Below, piece by piece: positions 42,501-52,058 of a stretch of 64,000 nt of DNA. The DNA is from an uncultured Lachnospiraceae bacterium (lineage in GTDB: Bacteria > Bacillota > Clostridia > Lachnospirales > Lachnospiraceae). A program made the translations under genes and the position numbers. The stretch is taken from contig CABSCP010000008.1 in NCBI GenBank assembly GCA_902476265.1, positions 62,001 to 126,000 on the forward strand, written 5' to 3'. The notes under the pieces are model-generated. The model did no database searches. It was not told the origin of the DNA and saw only the letters and a list, made by a program, of their open reading frames with translations. How positions within the stretch are numbered: the first letter of the stretch is position 1; each line of letters starts with the position of its first letter.

Positions 42501-45500
42501 ATCCGCTCAAACCGCATTCCCGGATAAAGGCTGTAAACCGATAACGTATGTTGTCCGGGCGTAAGGCGGACTATGGCGGCAGGAACCCACTGATAGATCT
42601 GCTCCGATTCGTAGCGCCACAGGCTTCCTACGCCATACAGCTTCTCTGCCGGGAGCAGTTCACCGTCTATTCCGATTCCATAAAAAGACTCCTCTTTTAC
42701 GGAAAACTTCGCCAGCATCCACAGCATATATTCCCCTCCGGTACATAAAATCCGGTAGTTTAAGGAGGGCGCGTTGGGGGAATATTCCCATTGCTGCCCC
42801 GGCTGTCTGAGATACAGATCCAGTCCGCTGCGTCCGAAAGCTTCTCCGGCGCAGTGTCTCCAGTTTCCGCCGTACATGTTGGCAAATTCGGTCTGCCCCA
42901 GCGCTGCGGCAAGATCGACGGGAATGGCATTCCTTTTTTCTGTAAAAATGTAGGCCGCCCTTTCAAAATACCAGTCCGGTTCCACTCTTTTTCCCGTCCC
43001 CACAGGATATTTCAAAATGCCGGTGGGTTTCACCGTGTCCCGGTCATACTCCCGGGCCGTATACAATACAGGCCGAAGAGATAAGGCAACGGGACCGTAA
43101 AAATGCTCCGTCCATCCGGCCAGGTCACGCTGCAGCGGCAGTCCCTGCTCTCCTGTCACACCTGCCAGGTTATTTTCTTTCCGCTGTTTTGTATAAACAA
43201 GCAGTCTGGAAAACGCGAAATAAGGATCGATGGCATGGAGAGTGATCTCGTGGCGTCCGGCCTGCAGAGGGGGCATTTTCCAGTACAGCCGGTCCACATT
43301 ATTTAAAACATTGGTTTTCCAGTTTCCGCGCCACTCATCGGTGGACAACGATTCCACAACGGAAACGTTTCCCCCGTCCACGGAAACGCCGATCCGGATT
43401 CTTCCGGTGGAATTTAAAGACGGAAAGCGATGGATTTCCAGTAAAAATTTCCCTTCTTCCGTAAAAGAAACGGGATAGGTGAGCCCTTTTGACACAGCTT
43501 CCCGGGGGGCCTTCCTGACAGCGCAGGCTTCCGCCAGATTTCCCTCATGCCGTCCCAGCCTCTTGATGATCCGAAAGCCCGTTTCTTCCGCCGTTTTTTT
43601 GGACAGACCTGCCTCAGGGGTGCGAAACTCCAGGGCGCTGTCCGCTTCCAGGCAGACCATCCCGCCGTCTTCCGGGATGGCATCCTTTGTTTTGAGGGCG
43701 GTTATTCTGACGGTTATCTTTTTCTGCGTACCGTCGCTTTGATTTTTCACGAGGATCTCTCCCTGCCTGTCTGTGGAGACATCCGCTGCCGTCACAAGAA
43801 TCCTCTCCTCGGTGCGCACCCATCCCTCTGTTTTTGAAAGGCAGAGCCACGCCGGGGCTTCCAGGCAGAACGAGAAGCTTCCTTCTCCTCCGTTTCCGAT
43901 TTCCAGCCACTTTGTTCCGGGTTTTACAAAGCAAATTTCTTCCTCATCGTTCCACAGATGCAAAAGCATCTTTTGTTTTCCTACGGACAGCGGCGGCGTG
44001 CAAACCGGAATGAAGGCTGCCCGTGGCGGCGGGAATCCTTCCGGATTTAAAATACCGTCCCATTTTCCTCCCGCCATGACTTTATTGTAATAAACCAGCA
44101 GTTTTCTTCTGGCTTCATCCGCCATGCGGGAATATTCCGTATAAAGGGCCGCCGCCTGCATTTTCCCCTGCTCATAACAGAGCGTGCTCCTGTCTCCGCA
44201 ATAATAGGCCAGATTTGTAAAATAGCCCGCATGGATCCGCATCAGCACCAGCTGGAAAAAGGCGTCCTTTTCCTCCTTGGGAAGTCCTTTGTAAATGGCG
44301 TTTCCTTTTTCAAACAAGGCTTCATATTTATGAATGCGGATCACCGCCTCATCTCCGTAAGCGGTCTGGGAAAAAGCATCCGAATCCATGTTCTCCAGCT
44401 TTCTCACGTTGGTAAGCTGGGAAAAATCATTGAGCAGCGCTGCCGTCTGTTTTCCGATCCCGCCGGAAAAGTTCCGGTCAATCCAGTCCGCCGCATATCG
44501 GTCCACATCCTCCGTCAACCGGTCTTTTTTGCCCGCCTCCCAGGCCAGACGCAGGAAAAATTCAATTTCCTGTTCCAGGGGTTTCATAGCGCCGCTGTTT
44601 AACACCCAAAGTTTCCGGATGCCTTCCTGCCACGCCTTCTCCAACTCGTTTTTCGTATGTGCAAGGGGAATGGAGCAGAGGAACACATAGGACATGCCGG
44701 GCGGAGCCCAATAGGAATTGTGATAGTAAATCCCGTTGCCGCCGCTGCGAAGCTTTTCCTTTTCTGAAGGGTACCGACGGATATAACCATAGTTATCATT
44801 GGCCCATACCAGCGTCATATCCTCCGGAATCTCCAGCCCGCTATCATACAATTCCAGAACCTCTTTATAGGGAATGAAGGTCATCATCGTATCCTTGCCC
44901 AACGTTTTTCTGAGAATCCTGCGCTGATCCGAAATGATCGTCTCCAAAAGCCGCACCTTCGCGCCGCGGATTTCCTCCTCGCTTTTGCCCGCCAGCTCCT
45001 TGGTTTCAAATCCGCTGTCGTGGATTCCCCGCATCCCCAGCGTATAACATACTTCAAAGTCCCGGTTCTGTTCCACACTCTCCCGCCAGTACTCCTGCAA
45101 AATTTCCCTGTTTCTTCCCGGAACGGAATAATCGTAAACCGCATCCCGATATCCTTTTTTTGCAATCCAGGGCTTCCATTCCCTGTTGTTGGAGCGCATC
45201 AGCATATCACAATGGGAAGTCCCCACCACAATGCCCATCCGGTCCGCCAGCGCTCCGTTTTCCGGGGTCATATTGAAGGAATTGACATGCATCGCCGGCC
45301 AGATATAGTTTCCTTTCAGCCGAAGCAGCAGTTCAAACACCTTTTCATAGGTTTTCACACCGATGGTATCCTCTCCCATGCGCTTCTGTACCCAGGCCTC
45401 CAGCTCTTCCTCATCGTTGATGAAAATCCCCCGGTATTCCACCGACGGGTAATCCCACTTTTCATATCCTTCGGGCAGCCTGATTTCCCGTTTTTTCTTC

Positions 45501-45916
45501 ACCGGCACATCCGCCCAGAAATACCAGGGAGATACCCCCATCCACTGGCAAAACTCATAAATTCCGTAAACAGTCCCTCTCCGGTCCGCCCCGGCGATGA
45601 TCAGCTGTCCATCCTGCACCCGGATTCTGTACGCCTCTTTGCGCAGTTTCCCCCTCTCATCTCTAAGTTTCCTGTCGTCTGACGCCGATATCGGTCCTTC
45701 TCCCACGCCTATAGTCCCCACATAAATCTGCGGGCAGACTTCCTCTGCCTGCCTTGGGTCCTCCTCTCTGTCTTTTTCCCCTCCGGCCGCTGCCCGGCAC
45801 TCCAGCACCTGATACAAATCTGCCGCCAGATTGGCAGCCGCCATTTTTACGGCTTCCGTCTCATCCCTGCTGATCCGTATCCGGCAAGCCTGCCCCTGCT
45901 TTAATAGAAAATCCAT
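42443..45916 (-). CDS. GH115 xylan alpha-1,2-glucuronidase-like enzyme
   Basis: 1157 residues, with no signal peptide, so cytoplasmic. Hallmarks of GH115 are IAGADRRGTVYGIYEFCQWMGVSPWYFWADVPV (about 108-140), YPSVEYRGIFINDEE, RLKGNYIWPAMHVNSFN, GTSHCDMLMRSN and LVWANDNYGYIRRYP. GH115 enzymes release (4-O-methyl-)glucuronate from xylan side chains, supplying UxaC/UxuB/UxuA. A C-terminal beta-rich extension (about 800-1157) is usual for the family. ATG 45916 follows AAGGAG. The 3' end overlaps the convergent AraC gene. Confidence 0.93.
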   Translation of the reverse strand: MDFLLKQGQACRIRISRDETEAVKMAAANLAADLYQVLECRAAAGGEKDREEDPRQAEEVCPQIYVGTIGVGEGPISASDDRKLRDERGKLRKEAYRIRVQDGQLIIAGADRRGTVYGIYEFCQWMGVSPWYFWADVPVKKKREIRLPEGYEKWDYPSVEYRGIFINDEEELEAWVQKRMGEDTIGVKTYEKVFELLLRLKGNYIWPAMHVNSFNMTPENGALADRMGIVVGTSHCDMLMRSNNREWKPWIAKKGYRDAVYDYSVPGRNREILQEYWRESVEQNRDFEVCYTLGMRGIHDSGFETKELAGKSEEEIRGAKVRLLETIISDQRRILRKTLGKDTMMTFIPYKEVLELYDSGLEIPEDMTLVWANDNYGYIRRYPSEKEKLRSGGNGIYYHNSYWAPPGMSYVFLCSIPLAHTKNELEKAWQEGIRKLWVLNSGAMKPLEQEIEFFLRLAWEAGKKDRLTEDVDRYAADWIDRNFSGGIGKQTAALLNDFSQLTNVRKLENMDSDAFSQTAYGDEAVIRIHKYEALFEKGNAIYKGLPKEEKDAFFQLVLMRIHAGYFTNLAYYCGDRSTLCYEQGKMQAAALYTEYSRMADEARRKLLVYYNKVMAGGKWDGILNPEGFPPPRAAFIPVCTPPLSVGKQKMLLHLWNDEEEICFVKPGTKWLEIGNGGEGSFSFCLEAPAWLCLSKTEGWVRTEERILVTAADVSTDRQGEILVKNQSDGTQKKITVRITALKTKDAIPEDGGMVCLEADSALEFRTPEAGLSKKTAEETGFRIIKRLGRHEGNLAEACAVRKAPREAVSKGLTYPVSFTEEGKFLLEIHRFPSLNSTGRIRIGVSVDGGNVSVVESLSTDEWRGNWKTNVLNNVDRLYWKMPPLQAGRHEITLHAIDPYFAFSRLLVYTKQRKENNLAGVTGEQGLPLQRDLAGWTEHFYGPVALSLRPVLYTAREYDRDTVKPTGILKYPVGTGKRVEPDWYFERAAYIFTEKRNAIPVDLAAALGQTEFANMYGGNWRHCAGEAFGRSGLDLYLRQPGQQWEYSPNAPSLNYRILCTGGEYMLWMLAKFSVKEESFYGIGIDGELLPAEKLYGVGSLWRYESEQIYQWVPAAIVRLTPGQHTLSVYSLYPGMRFERIYLTKGEELPPEDGAWETD

Positions 45917-46043
45917 CCCTTCTCCTTTCCCACTGTCTTATCCTGAATGACAGCACCTGTAACAGTTCAGCTTTCCCTCCTTCTTACTATAGCTTTCAAT
46001 CGTCTATTTTTCTCCGCCGATCTTGATAAAAACATGACTTATC

Positions 46044-46073
46044 TTGACTTTTTGTCTCTGTTTTTGCTATGAT
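46044..46073 (+). promoter_or_regulatory. Promoter of the AraC gene at 46.2 kb
   Basis: TTGACT (46044-46049), 18-bp spacer, TATGAT (46068-46073). The divergent GH115 promoter in 45917-46040 has no obvious strong boxes. Confidence 0.6.
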
Positions 46074-46150
46074 GCTGTAAAAGGAAAATGCCCTCTTCCA
46101 TCGGAGGGTTACCGAAACTGCCGGCGGGAATCGGACGTCAGGAGGCGCTT

Positions 46151-46978
46151 ATGGTTGATGAATATATTACGGAATTTTACGGACTGGGCACCGATGCAGG
46201 CTTTGAATTTGTCTATTCCATCGATAACACTCCCAAAAACGACGCGGAGTTTAAGCTTCATAATCATGACAGCTGGTATGAATTATACCTGTTTCTTTCC
46301 GGCAGCACAGAGTTTCACATAGAGGGTAATATCTACCGCGCCCATCCCCACGATATTTTTATTGCCCGTCCCTCTGAAATGCATCACAATGTCTTTCTGA
46401 CCTCCGACCGTTATGAAAGGATCATTCTTTTTATCGATCTGGACTTTTTCCGGAAGAACCACTGCGAGGAGCTGGAACGCTTTTTTCTGGAACGGACTCT
46501 GGGTATGGAATGCCAGATTCCCGCCTCCATCGTGGATCAGGAAATGTATCAGCTGATTTTTAAGATCAACCGGTATCTAAAAGAAGGGACTCCTCAGATT
46601 GCGAAATGTGTCCTGACGGAATTTCTGTACCTGTTAAACCACATCCGGGAGCCGTTGACCGAACCCACCATAGAGGATGAACGCATTCAGAACGTGCTCT
46701 TATACATCAACAGCCATCTGACGGAGCCCCTTTCCTTAGATCAGCTGGCCCAAAATTTTTACATCAACAAATACCATCTGTGCCGGATCTTCAAATCCAT
46801 CACAGGTTATACCATCAATCAGTATATCAATCATAAACGGCTGCTGCTTTCCCAGAATCTGCACAAAAAAGGGCAGTCCCTGCTGGAAGCCAGCATCAAC
46901 GCCGGGTTCAACAGTTATGCCCATTTTTACAGGATGTATAAAAAAGAGTTTGGGACAAATCCCCGTTCTCAGCGCTGA
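46151..46978 (+). CDS. AraC-family regulator divergent from GH115
   Basis: 275 residues. Cupin-like N-terminal domain (HNHDSWYELYLFLSGSTEFHIEG, HPHDIFIARPSEMHHN) and C-terminal AraC helix-turn-helix pair (LDQLAQNFYINKYHLCRIFKSITG, LLEASINAGFNSYAHFYRMYKKEFG). ATG 46151 was chosen over an upstream in-frame start because AGGAGG lies 5 nt before it. Likely activates GH115 expression in response to a xylan-derived sugar; inferred from the divergent layout. Confidence 0.88.
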   Translation: MVDEYITEFYGLGTDAGFEFVYSIDNTPKNDAEFKLHNHDSWYELYLFLSGSTEFHIEGNIYRAHPHDIFIARPSEMHHNVFLTSDRYERIILFIDLDFFRKNHCEELERFFLERTLGMECQIPASIVDQEMYQLIFKINRYLKEGTPQIAKCVLTEFLYLLNHIREPLTEPTIEDERIQNVLLYINSHLTEPLSLDQLAQNFYINKYHLCRIFKSITGYTINQYINHKRLLLSQNLHKKGQSLLEASINAGFNSYAHFYRMYKKEFGTNPRSQR

Positions 46979-47013
46979 CGCCGCTTTCCTTCTCAAACAA
47001 ACCGCGCGCAGGT

Positions 47014-47643
47014 TTATTTCCATTCCGCTGTCAGCACATGCTCTCCGGTCATAGTCACCTGCGTGTCCGCCGTAATTTCGCTGCCGCTGTAATGCCAGCC
47101 GGCAAATTTTACCCCGTCCTTTACCGGAAGCGGCAACTCCCCATAGGTTTCCCCAAAAGTGACGGTGATGGGTTCTATTTCCTGTGCTCCGTCCACATTT
47201 CCTCCGTCGAGATCAAATTTCACTGTGATTTCCGCCGGTTTCCACTTTGCCACCAGGCTTACATCCCCGCCGACCTTATCCACATCAAAATTCCATTCTG
47301 CTGCTTTATTGCTTTCCAGATACCAGCCTTCAAACGTATATCCGGGCTTTAAGGGTATCTCCGGCTCCGTTACCAGGCTGCCGTGGCGCAGCTTCTGGGA
47401 AGCCACCTGACTGCCTCCGTCCGTGTCAAAGGTCACATAAAACCCGCCGTTGACCGCAAAAAAAACGATCATCGCCACAATTGTCACAATCACTGCAGCA
47501 ATAAAACCGTCCAGCAGCCGGATCGGCACATCTTTGCTGCCGTAAATCCCCCGTCCGAACCACCGCTTCTTTATCATCGGATTCTCTGCAGGCACTGTAT
47601 TCTGTGTTTTTTCTTCTTTCTGCAACTGTTCCTTTGTGTCCAT
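47014..47643 (-). CDS. Membrane protein with InlB B-repeat modules
   Basis: 209 residues. A charged cytoplasmic N terminus (~45 residues), one transmembrane segment (about 52-74) and an extracellular part with two InlB B-repeat-type (Flg_new) units. Unit 1 has YVTFDTDGGSQVASQKLRHG and TFEGWYLESNKAAEWNF; unit 2 has VKFDLDGGNVDGAQEIEP and KFAGWHYSGSEI. Such units are short beta-grasp-like surface modules. ATG 47643 follows AGGAGG. It stands alone between the AraC and mgl genes. Function unknown. Confidence 0.75.
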   Translation of the reverse strand: MDTKEQLQKEEKTQNTVPAENPMIKKRWFGRGIYGSKDVPIRLLDGFIAAVIVTIVAMIVFFAVNGGFYVTFDTDGGSQVASQKLRHGSLVTEPEIPLKPGYTFEGWYLESNKAAEWNFDVDKVGGDVSLVAKWKPAEITVKFDLDGGNVDGAQEIEPITVTFGETYGELPLPVKDGVKFAGWHYSGSEITADTQVTMTGEHVLTAEWK

Positions 47644-47774
47644 CGGGCCGTTCCTCCTGCTGTTTTTCTTATTGTACCAAATTCTGTAAGTGACCGCCAG
47701 CCTCTGTACGGATTTTCTAAAGTCAGGGGCAGCTGCCCGCCGGATTCTCCCTGCCAAGCCGCTGCCCCTGTATT

Positions 47775-48845
47775 TTACTTTCTGACCAGGTACTTTCTCA
47801 TATCAATTGCACAGGCAACCAGGATGATCAGACCCTTGATCACATACTGCATGTTCATGTTGATGGAAAGGAAGTTCAGCGCTACAAAGATGATTCTCAA
47901 AAGGAATACGCCCATCACGACACCGCTGATTTTACCGGTACCACCTACGAAAGATACCCCGCCGATAACACAGGCAGCGATGGCATCACTTTCATAGTTT
48001 AAGCCTGTTGCCGCCGTGTTGGAGCCGATACGGGCGGACTCGATAAAACCGGTAACACCGTACATCATGCCTGCCAGAGTATGTACCATGATGGTGGTTT
48101 TCATCACGTTAACGCCGGATACGTTTGCCGCTTCCGGGTTGGAACCCACGGCGAACATATTCTTGCCGAAAGTGGTCTTATTCCAGATAAACCACATGAT
48201 GGCTACCACAATCAGACCATACCAGACGTAGTTTGGAACAGGAACCCCTCCAACCTTCAAAATACTGCCGGTTACAAAGTTTTTAAAGGAATCATCCAGG
48301 CCGGACAACGGCTGTCCGTTGTTGCCGTTGATCATGATGTACATCAGCAGCACGCCGTAAACGATCAGCTGGGTTGCCAGCGTTACGATAAACGGATGCA
48401 GTTGGAATTTTGCCACGAAGAAACCGTTGACCCAGCCAACGATACCGCCCACGATGATGACGATCAGGATAACCAGCGGGATCGGCAGAGGCTTCATGTT
48501 GGGGAACATCTTTGTGGCATAGGTCATGGACTGCAGCAAGGATGCGCTGATGCAGGCGGTCAGGCCTACCACACGCCCTGCAGAAAGGTCCGTACCTGTC
48601 AGGACGATACATCCGGCAATCCCGCAGGCAATCGGCAGGTTAGCAGCCGAAAGCTGAATGATGTTCATGATGGAATTCATGGACAGGAATTTATGGTTTT
48701 GGGTAAAGGTATATATAATCGCTATGACCAGCAGAATATACATCGCATTGTTGATCAATGCCTCTTTCCAGAAGGTTCTCTTATCTTTTGGATCCAGGCT
48801 TTTAAAATTTGCATATCTTGACTTAATATTAGCTATCGCATTCAT
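47775..48845 (-). CDS. mglC: Galactose/methyl-galactoside-type ABC permease
   Basis: 356 residues with about 8-10 membrane segments, matching the MglC/RbsC permease family. Motifs include GCIVLTGTDLSAGRVVGLTACIS, VGWVNGFFVAKFQLHPFIVTLATQ, GKNMFAVGSNPEAANVSGVNV, and YESDAIAACVIGGVSFVGGTGKISG. AGGAGG is positioned before ATG 48845. It follows mglA by 15 bp. Together with MglA and MglB it forms a sugar importer; galactose-type specificity is likely but not proven. Confidence 0.92.
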   Translation of the reverse strand: MNAIANIKSRYANFKSLDPKDKRTFWKEALINNAMYILLVIAIIYTFTQNHKFLSMNSIMNIIQLSAANLPIACGIAGCIVLTGTDLSAGRVVGLTACISASLLQSMTYATKMFPNMKPLPIPLVILIVIIVGGIVGWVNGFFVAKFQLHPFIVTLATQLIVYGVLLMYIMINGNNGQPLSGLDDSFKNFVTGSILKVGGVPVPNYVWYGLIVVAIMWFIWNKTTFGKNMFAVGSNPEAANVSGVNVMKTTIMVHTLAGMMYGVTGFIESARIGSNTAATGLNYESDAIAACVIGGVSFVGGTGKISGVVMGVFLLRIIFVALNFLSINMNMQYVIKGLIILVACAIDMRKYLVRK

Positions 48846-48860
48846 CCGTCAAAACCTCCT

Positions 48861-50357
48861 CTATACATATTTCGCAGCAAGGGTCATGATCTCCTCCTGC
48901 GTGGTCTTCTGCGCGTCCACTTCTCCCGCCAGCCTTCCGCCGGACATCACCAGAATGCGATCGCAAATGCCCAGAAGCTCCGGCATCTCGGAAGATACCA
49001 CGATGACAATCTTCCCCTTATTGGCCAGGTCAATGATCAGCTGGTAAATTTCATATTTGGCGCCTACGTCAATGCCTCGGGTGGGTTCATCCAAAAGCAG
49101 AACCTCAGGCTCCGTCAAAAGCCATCTGCCCAGAATGACCTTCTGCTGGTTACCGCCGGACAGAGAACGAATTTTTGTGGTCTGGGAAGGGGTTTTGGTG
49201 CGCATGGCATCGATCGACCACTGGGTATCCTCCGCCATGGATTTCTCGCTCAGCGCGATTCCCTTCCTGTGTTTTTTCAAACTGGAGATCACGGTATTCT
49301 CCCGGATATTCAGAATACCGAAAATACCGGTTGCCCGGCGTTCCTCCGTCAGCATGGCGAATCCGTTTTTGATGGACTCCCTGGCATTTCTGTTTCTCAC
49401 CTCTCTGCCGTCCAACCGGATCGTACCCTTTTTCCGGGTGGCAATGCCGAAAATATTTTCCAGCGTTTCCGTCCGCCCAGAACCGTCCAGCCCGGCAAGC
49501 CCTACGATTTCCCCTCTTCTCACCTTAAAGGAAACGTCATTTAAAAGAGAGTACTGTGCAGTCAGGTTTTCCACTTCCAACGCCACTTCGCCTGGTTTGT
49601 TGGTCTTTGGAGGAAACTGGTTGTTCAATTCCCTGCCTACCATCAGGCGGATGATCTCTTCATTGGTCAGTTTCGCCGCCGGTTTCGTGGCTACCCAGGT
49701 GCCGTCACGCATGACGGTGACTTCATCCGCGATCCGCAGGATCTCCGCCATTTTATGGGATATGTATATAATGCCGCATCCTTTGTCCCGCAGCATGTTT
49801 ATGATCCTGAATAAGTGTTCCACTTCCTGCTCGGTCAGAGAAGAAGTCGGCTCATCGAATACAATTACTTTTGAATGGAAGGAAACCGCCTTTGCAATCT
49901 CCGCCATCTGTCTCTGGGATACCGGCATTGTGCTCATGATTCTTCTGGGATCCACTTCAATGCCCAGTTCCTTAAATACCTCCATGGTATCCTGATACAT
50001 TTTCTTTTCATTGACCATGACGCCGCCCACTTTGGGGTAACGTCCCAGCCAGATATTATCCATTACATTTCTTTTGAGCGCCTGGTTCAATTCCTGATGC
50101 ACCATGGCAACTCCGTTTTCCAGCGCTTCCTTGGAGCTCTTAAAATCTACTTCTTTTCCTTCCAGGATAATCCGTCCGCTGTCTTTTTGATAAATGCCGA
50201 ACAGACATTTCATCAGCGTGGATTTCCCGGCACCGTTTTCTCCCATCAGCGCATGGACGGTCCCCTTTTTCACCGTAAGGGAAACGTGGTCCAACGCTTT
50301 GACACCTGGAAACTCTTTACAGATATCCTGCATTTCCAGCAAAACTTCCTGCCCCAT
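48861..50357 (-). CDS. mglA: Sugar ABC transporter ATP-binding protein
   Basis: 498 residues, a tandem ABC protein of the MglA/RbsA class. Domain 1 has Walker A GENGAGKS and the MPVSQRQMAEIAKA signature region with VIFDEPTSSLTEQE. Domain 2 has GLDGSGRTE, the SGGNQQKVILGRWL signature and LLLDEPTRGIDVGAK. It energises the MglC permease. GGAGG lies 10 nt upstream of ATG 50357. An intrinsic terminator separates it from mglB, which probably lowers its expression relative to the binding protein. Confidence 0.95.
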   Translation of the reverse strand: MGQEVLLEMQDICKEFPGVKALDHVSLTVKKGTVHALMGENGAGKSTLMKCLFGIYQKDSGRIILEGKEVDFKSSKEALENGVAMVHQELNQALKRNVMDNIWLGRYPKVGGVMVNEKKMYQDTMEVFKELGIEVDPRRIMSTMPVSQRQMAEIAKAVSFHSKVIVFDEPTSSLTEQEVEHLFRIINMLRDKGCGIIYISHKMAEILRIADEVTVMRDGTWVATKPAAKLTNEEIIRLMVGRELNNQFPPKTNKPGEVALEVENLTAQYSLLNDVSFKVRRGEIVGLAGLDGSGRTETLENIFGIATRKKGTIRLDGREVRNRNARESIKNGFAMLTEERRATGIFGILNIRENTVISSLKKHRKGIALSEKSMAEDTQWSIDAMRTKTPSQTTKIRSLSGGNQQKVILGRWLLTEPEVLLLDEPTRGIDVGAKYEIYQLIIDLANKGKIVIVVSSEMPELLGICDRILVMSGGRLAGEVDAQKTTQEEIMTLAAKYV

Positions 50358-50432
50358 ATACTAACGTCCTCCTTTCTTCCTCCCTCTCGCATAATGCCCT
50401 TTGTAAAAACCGCCTTTGTCTTTGCGGGATAA

Positions 50433-50465
50433 AAGAACGGCTGCCGCCAGCCGACAGCCGTTCTT
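50433..50465 (-). terminator. Intercistronic terminator between mglB and mglA
   Basis: 11-bp stem AAGAACGGCTG (50433-50443)/CAGCCGTTCTT (50455-50465), followed on the minus strand by TTATCC. A partial terminator here would favour excess MglB, as common for ABC binding proteins. Confidence 0.75.
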
Positions 50466-50494
50466 CATTATTCACGTTCTATGAAGGAATCTGA

Positions 50495-51679
50495 TCATTC
50501 TCCTGTGTAGGTAGCATAAGGGATGTAAATCTTGTTGCTGACTTTTTCAGAGATATTGAAATCCTGTGTATCAGCCATAACTTCTTTGCCTGCCGCTACG
50601 TTCTGAACCAGGTAAGCGATACCGTTCGCCATACCTTCTGCATCCTGTTTGATGGTACCTGTCATCTTGCCGTCTGCGATCAGCTGTTTTGCTGCATCTG
50701 TAGCGTCAACGCCGAATACGGGGATTGTGGTGCAGTCTGCTGTGCCCAGGTTGTAACCCTTGTCGTTCAATGCGGAAACAACGCCTTCAGCCATACCGTC
50801 GTTATTGCAGATAACCAGTTCGATCATGTTGCCGTTCTCTTCGTTGTACTGTGCAAGGTTTGTTACCATATAGTTGTTGGCTGCAGTTGCGCTCCAGTTA
50901 CCGTCCTGGTCAACCTGATAGCAGTCGGAGTTGGACGGATCAAAATATTCCAGTTCCGGCTTGCCTGCTTCTGTCAGAACCTTGTTCGCATCTTCTACGC
51001 CGTACTGCGTTCTGTAGATCGCTTCCACGTTGCCCAGCTGTCCCATGAACATCGCATAGCTGATCTTGCCGTCGCCGTTTAAGTCGATCTTATCAAAATT
51101 ATCTACTACATACTGTCCGACCAGCTGGCCCTGCATATGACCTGCTTCGGGAGCGTCTGTGCCGACGAATGCACACTTGTCATAGCTGCCTAAAACCTTA
51201 CCTTCATCTTCATCTGTCTCAACCGCTCTGTTGAAGAAGATAACCGGAATATCCGCTGCTTTTGCCTTGTCAACAATTGCCTGAGAAGCATCCACGGAAC
51301 CGGATGTTACGATATTGACAACCAGAAGGTTGCAGCCCTGCACGATAGCGGTGTCGATCTGCTCATTCTGAGTGGTCTGGTTGGAGTTGCCGTCATAGTT
51401 CTGGAAAGTGATTCCTGCATCTGTCAGCGCTTTGTCCAGAGCGGTACGCACGCTTGTGATATAAGTATCGCTGTAGGTGTAATAGAAAACGCCCACATTC
51501 AAATCAACTGCTGCCGTGTCGGTTACCGCAGCCGCTACGGATTCCGCTTCCTGGCTCGCTGCAGGTGCGCTCTCAGCAGGTGCTGCCGCCGGTTCGCTTG
51601 CAGCGGGTGTGCTGCCGCACGCTGCAAGACCGAATACCATTGCAGCTGTCATTACAAGTGCTAAAACTTTCTTTTTCAT
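50495..51679 (-). CDS. mglB: Galactose-binding-type ABC lipoprotein
   Basis: 394 residues. Lipobox LAAC, an Ala/Glu/Ser-rich linker (to about 60), then a periplasmic-binding type I fold. The calcium-loop motif DLNGDGKIS found in MglB is present, as are NYDGNSNQTTQNEQIDTAI, FFNRAVE, CNNDGMAEGVVSAL and FGVDATDAAKQLI. ATG 51679 was chosen since GGAGGG precedes it and it begins the signal peptide. First gene of mglBAC; expression is likely controlled by the sensing cassette immediately upstream. Confidence 0.92.
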   Translation of the reverse strand: MKKKVLALVMTAAMVFGLAACGSTPAASEPAAAPAESAPAASQEAESVAAAVTDTAAVDLNVGVFYYTYSDTYITSVRTALDKALTDAGITFQNYDGNSNQTTQNEQIDTAIVQGCNLLVVNIVTSGSVDASQAIVDKAKAADIPVIFFNRAVETDEDEGKVLGSYDKCAFVGTDAPEAGHMQGQLVGQYVVDNFDKIDLNGDGKISYAMFMGQLGNVEAIYRTQYGVEDANKVLTEAGKPELEYFDPSNSDCYQVDQDGNWSATAANNYMVTNLAQYNEENGNMIELVICNNDGMAEGVVSALNDKGYNLGTADCTTIPVFGVDATDAAKQLIADGKMTGTIKQDAEGMANGIAYLVQNVAAGKEVMADTQDFNISEKVSNKIYIPYATYTGE

Positions 51680-51769
51680 AATACTTTGCCCTCCTTGCAA
51701 AATATGGCAGTTTCAAAACCGCCTGATGTTCGGATGCGGCCTTTTGTACTGCAGCCGCTTCCTGAAAAA

Positions 51770-51812
51770 CTAAGCCCTGTGAAATGCTGTTTCGTCATCT
51801 CACAGGACTTAG
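51770..51812 (-). terminator. Hairpin between the sensing cassette and mglB
   Basis: 13-bp stem, CTAAGCCCTGTGA (51770-51782) with TCACAGGACTTAG (51800-51812), one non-Watson-Crick pair. TTTTTC follows on the minus strand. It probably ends the upstream kinase/binding-protein transcript and overlaps the mglB promoter -10. Confidence 0.6.
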
Positions 51813-51949
51813 TTTACCTTTTTTTACCACAAAAGTAAATATAAATTTCCACGATTGTTGTACAAATTTCAATAAAATCCTTTTATTTTTACCAATGTTT
51901 TGTGCATTAATCTTTGATTTTTGTACAAAACCGCATTGATTTTTATACA
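51811..51949 (-). promoter_or_regulatory. mglB promoter and upstream direct repeats
   Basis: Minus strand TTTACT (51834-51839), 17-bp spacer, TAAACT (51811-51816). Upstream lie 14-bp sites at 51851-51864, 51914-51927 and 51936-51949. The last two are near identical on the minus strand (TGTAYAAAAATCAA) and 22 bp apart; the first matches at 10 of 14. These are AraC-type response-regulator candidates. The 51680-52058 gap contains no gene. Confidence 0.5.
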
Positions 51950-52058
51950 TACCGGATTATTCTGCACATAAAATCTTTTTTTTCTTATTCATTCTGCTTA
52001 TTTCGGAACATTCAGCCGAACAAACCTGTGGCGCCGATTGCTTTGCAGTATTCCCTGC

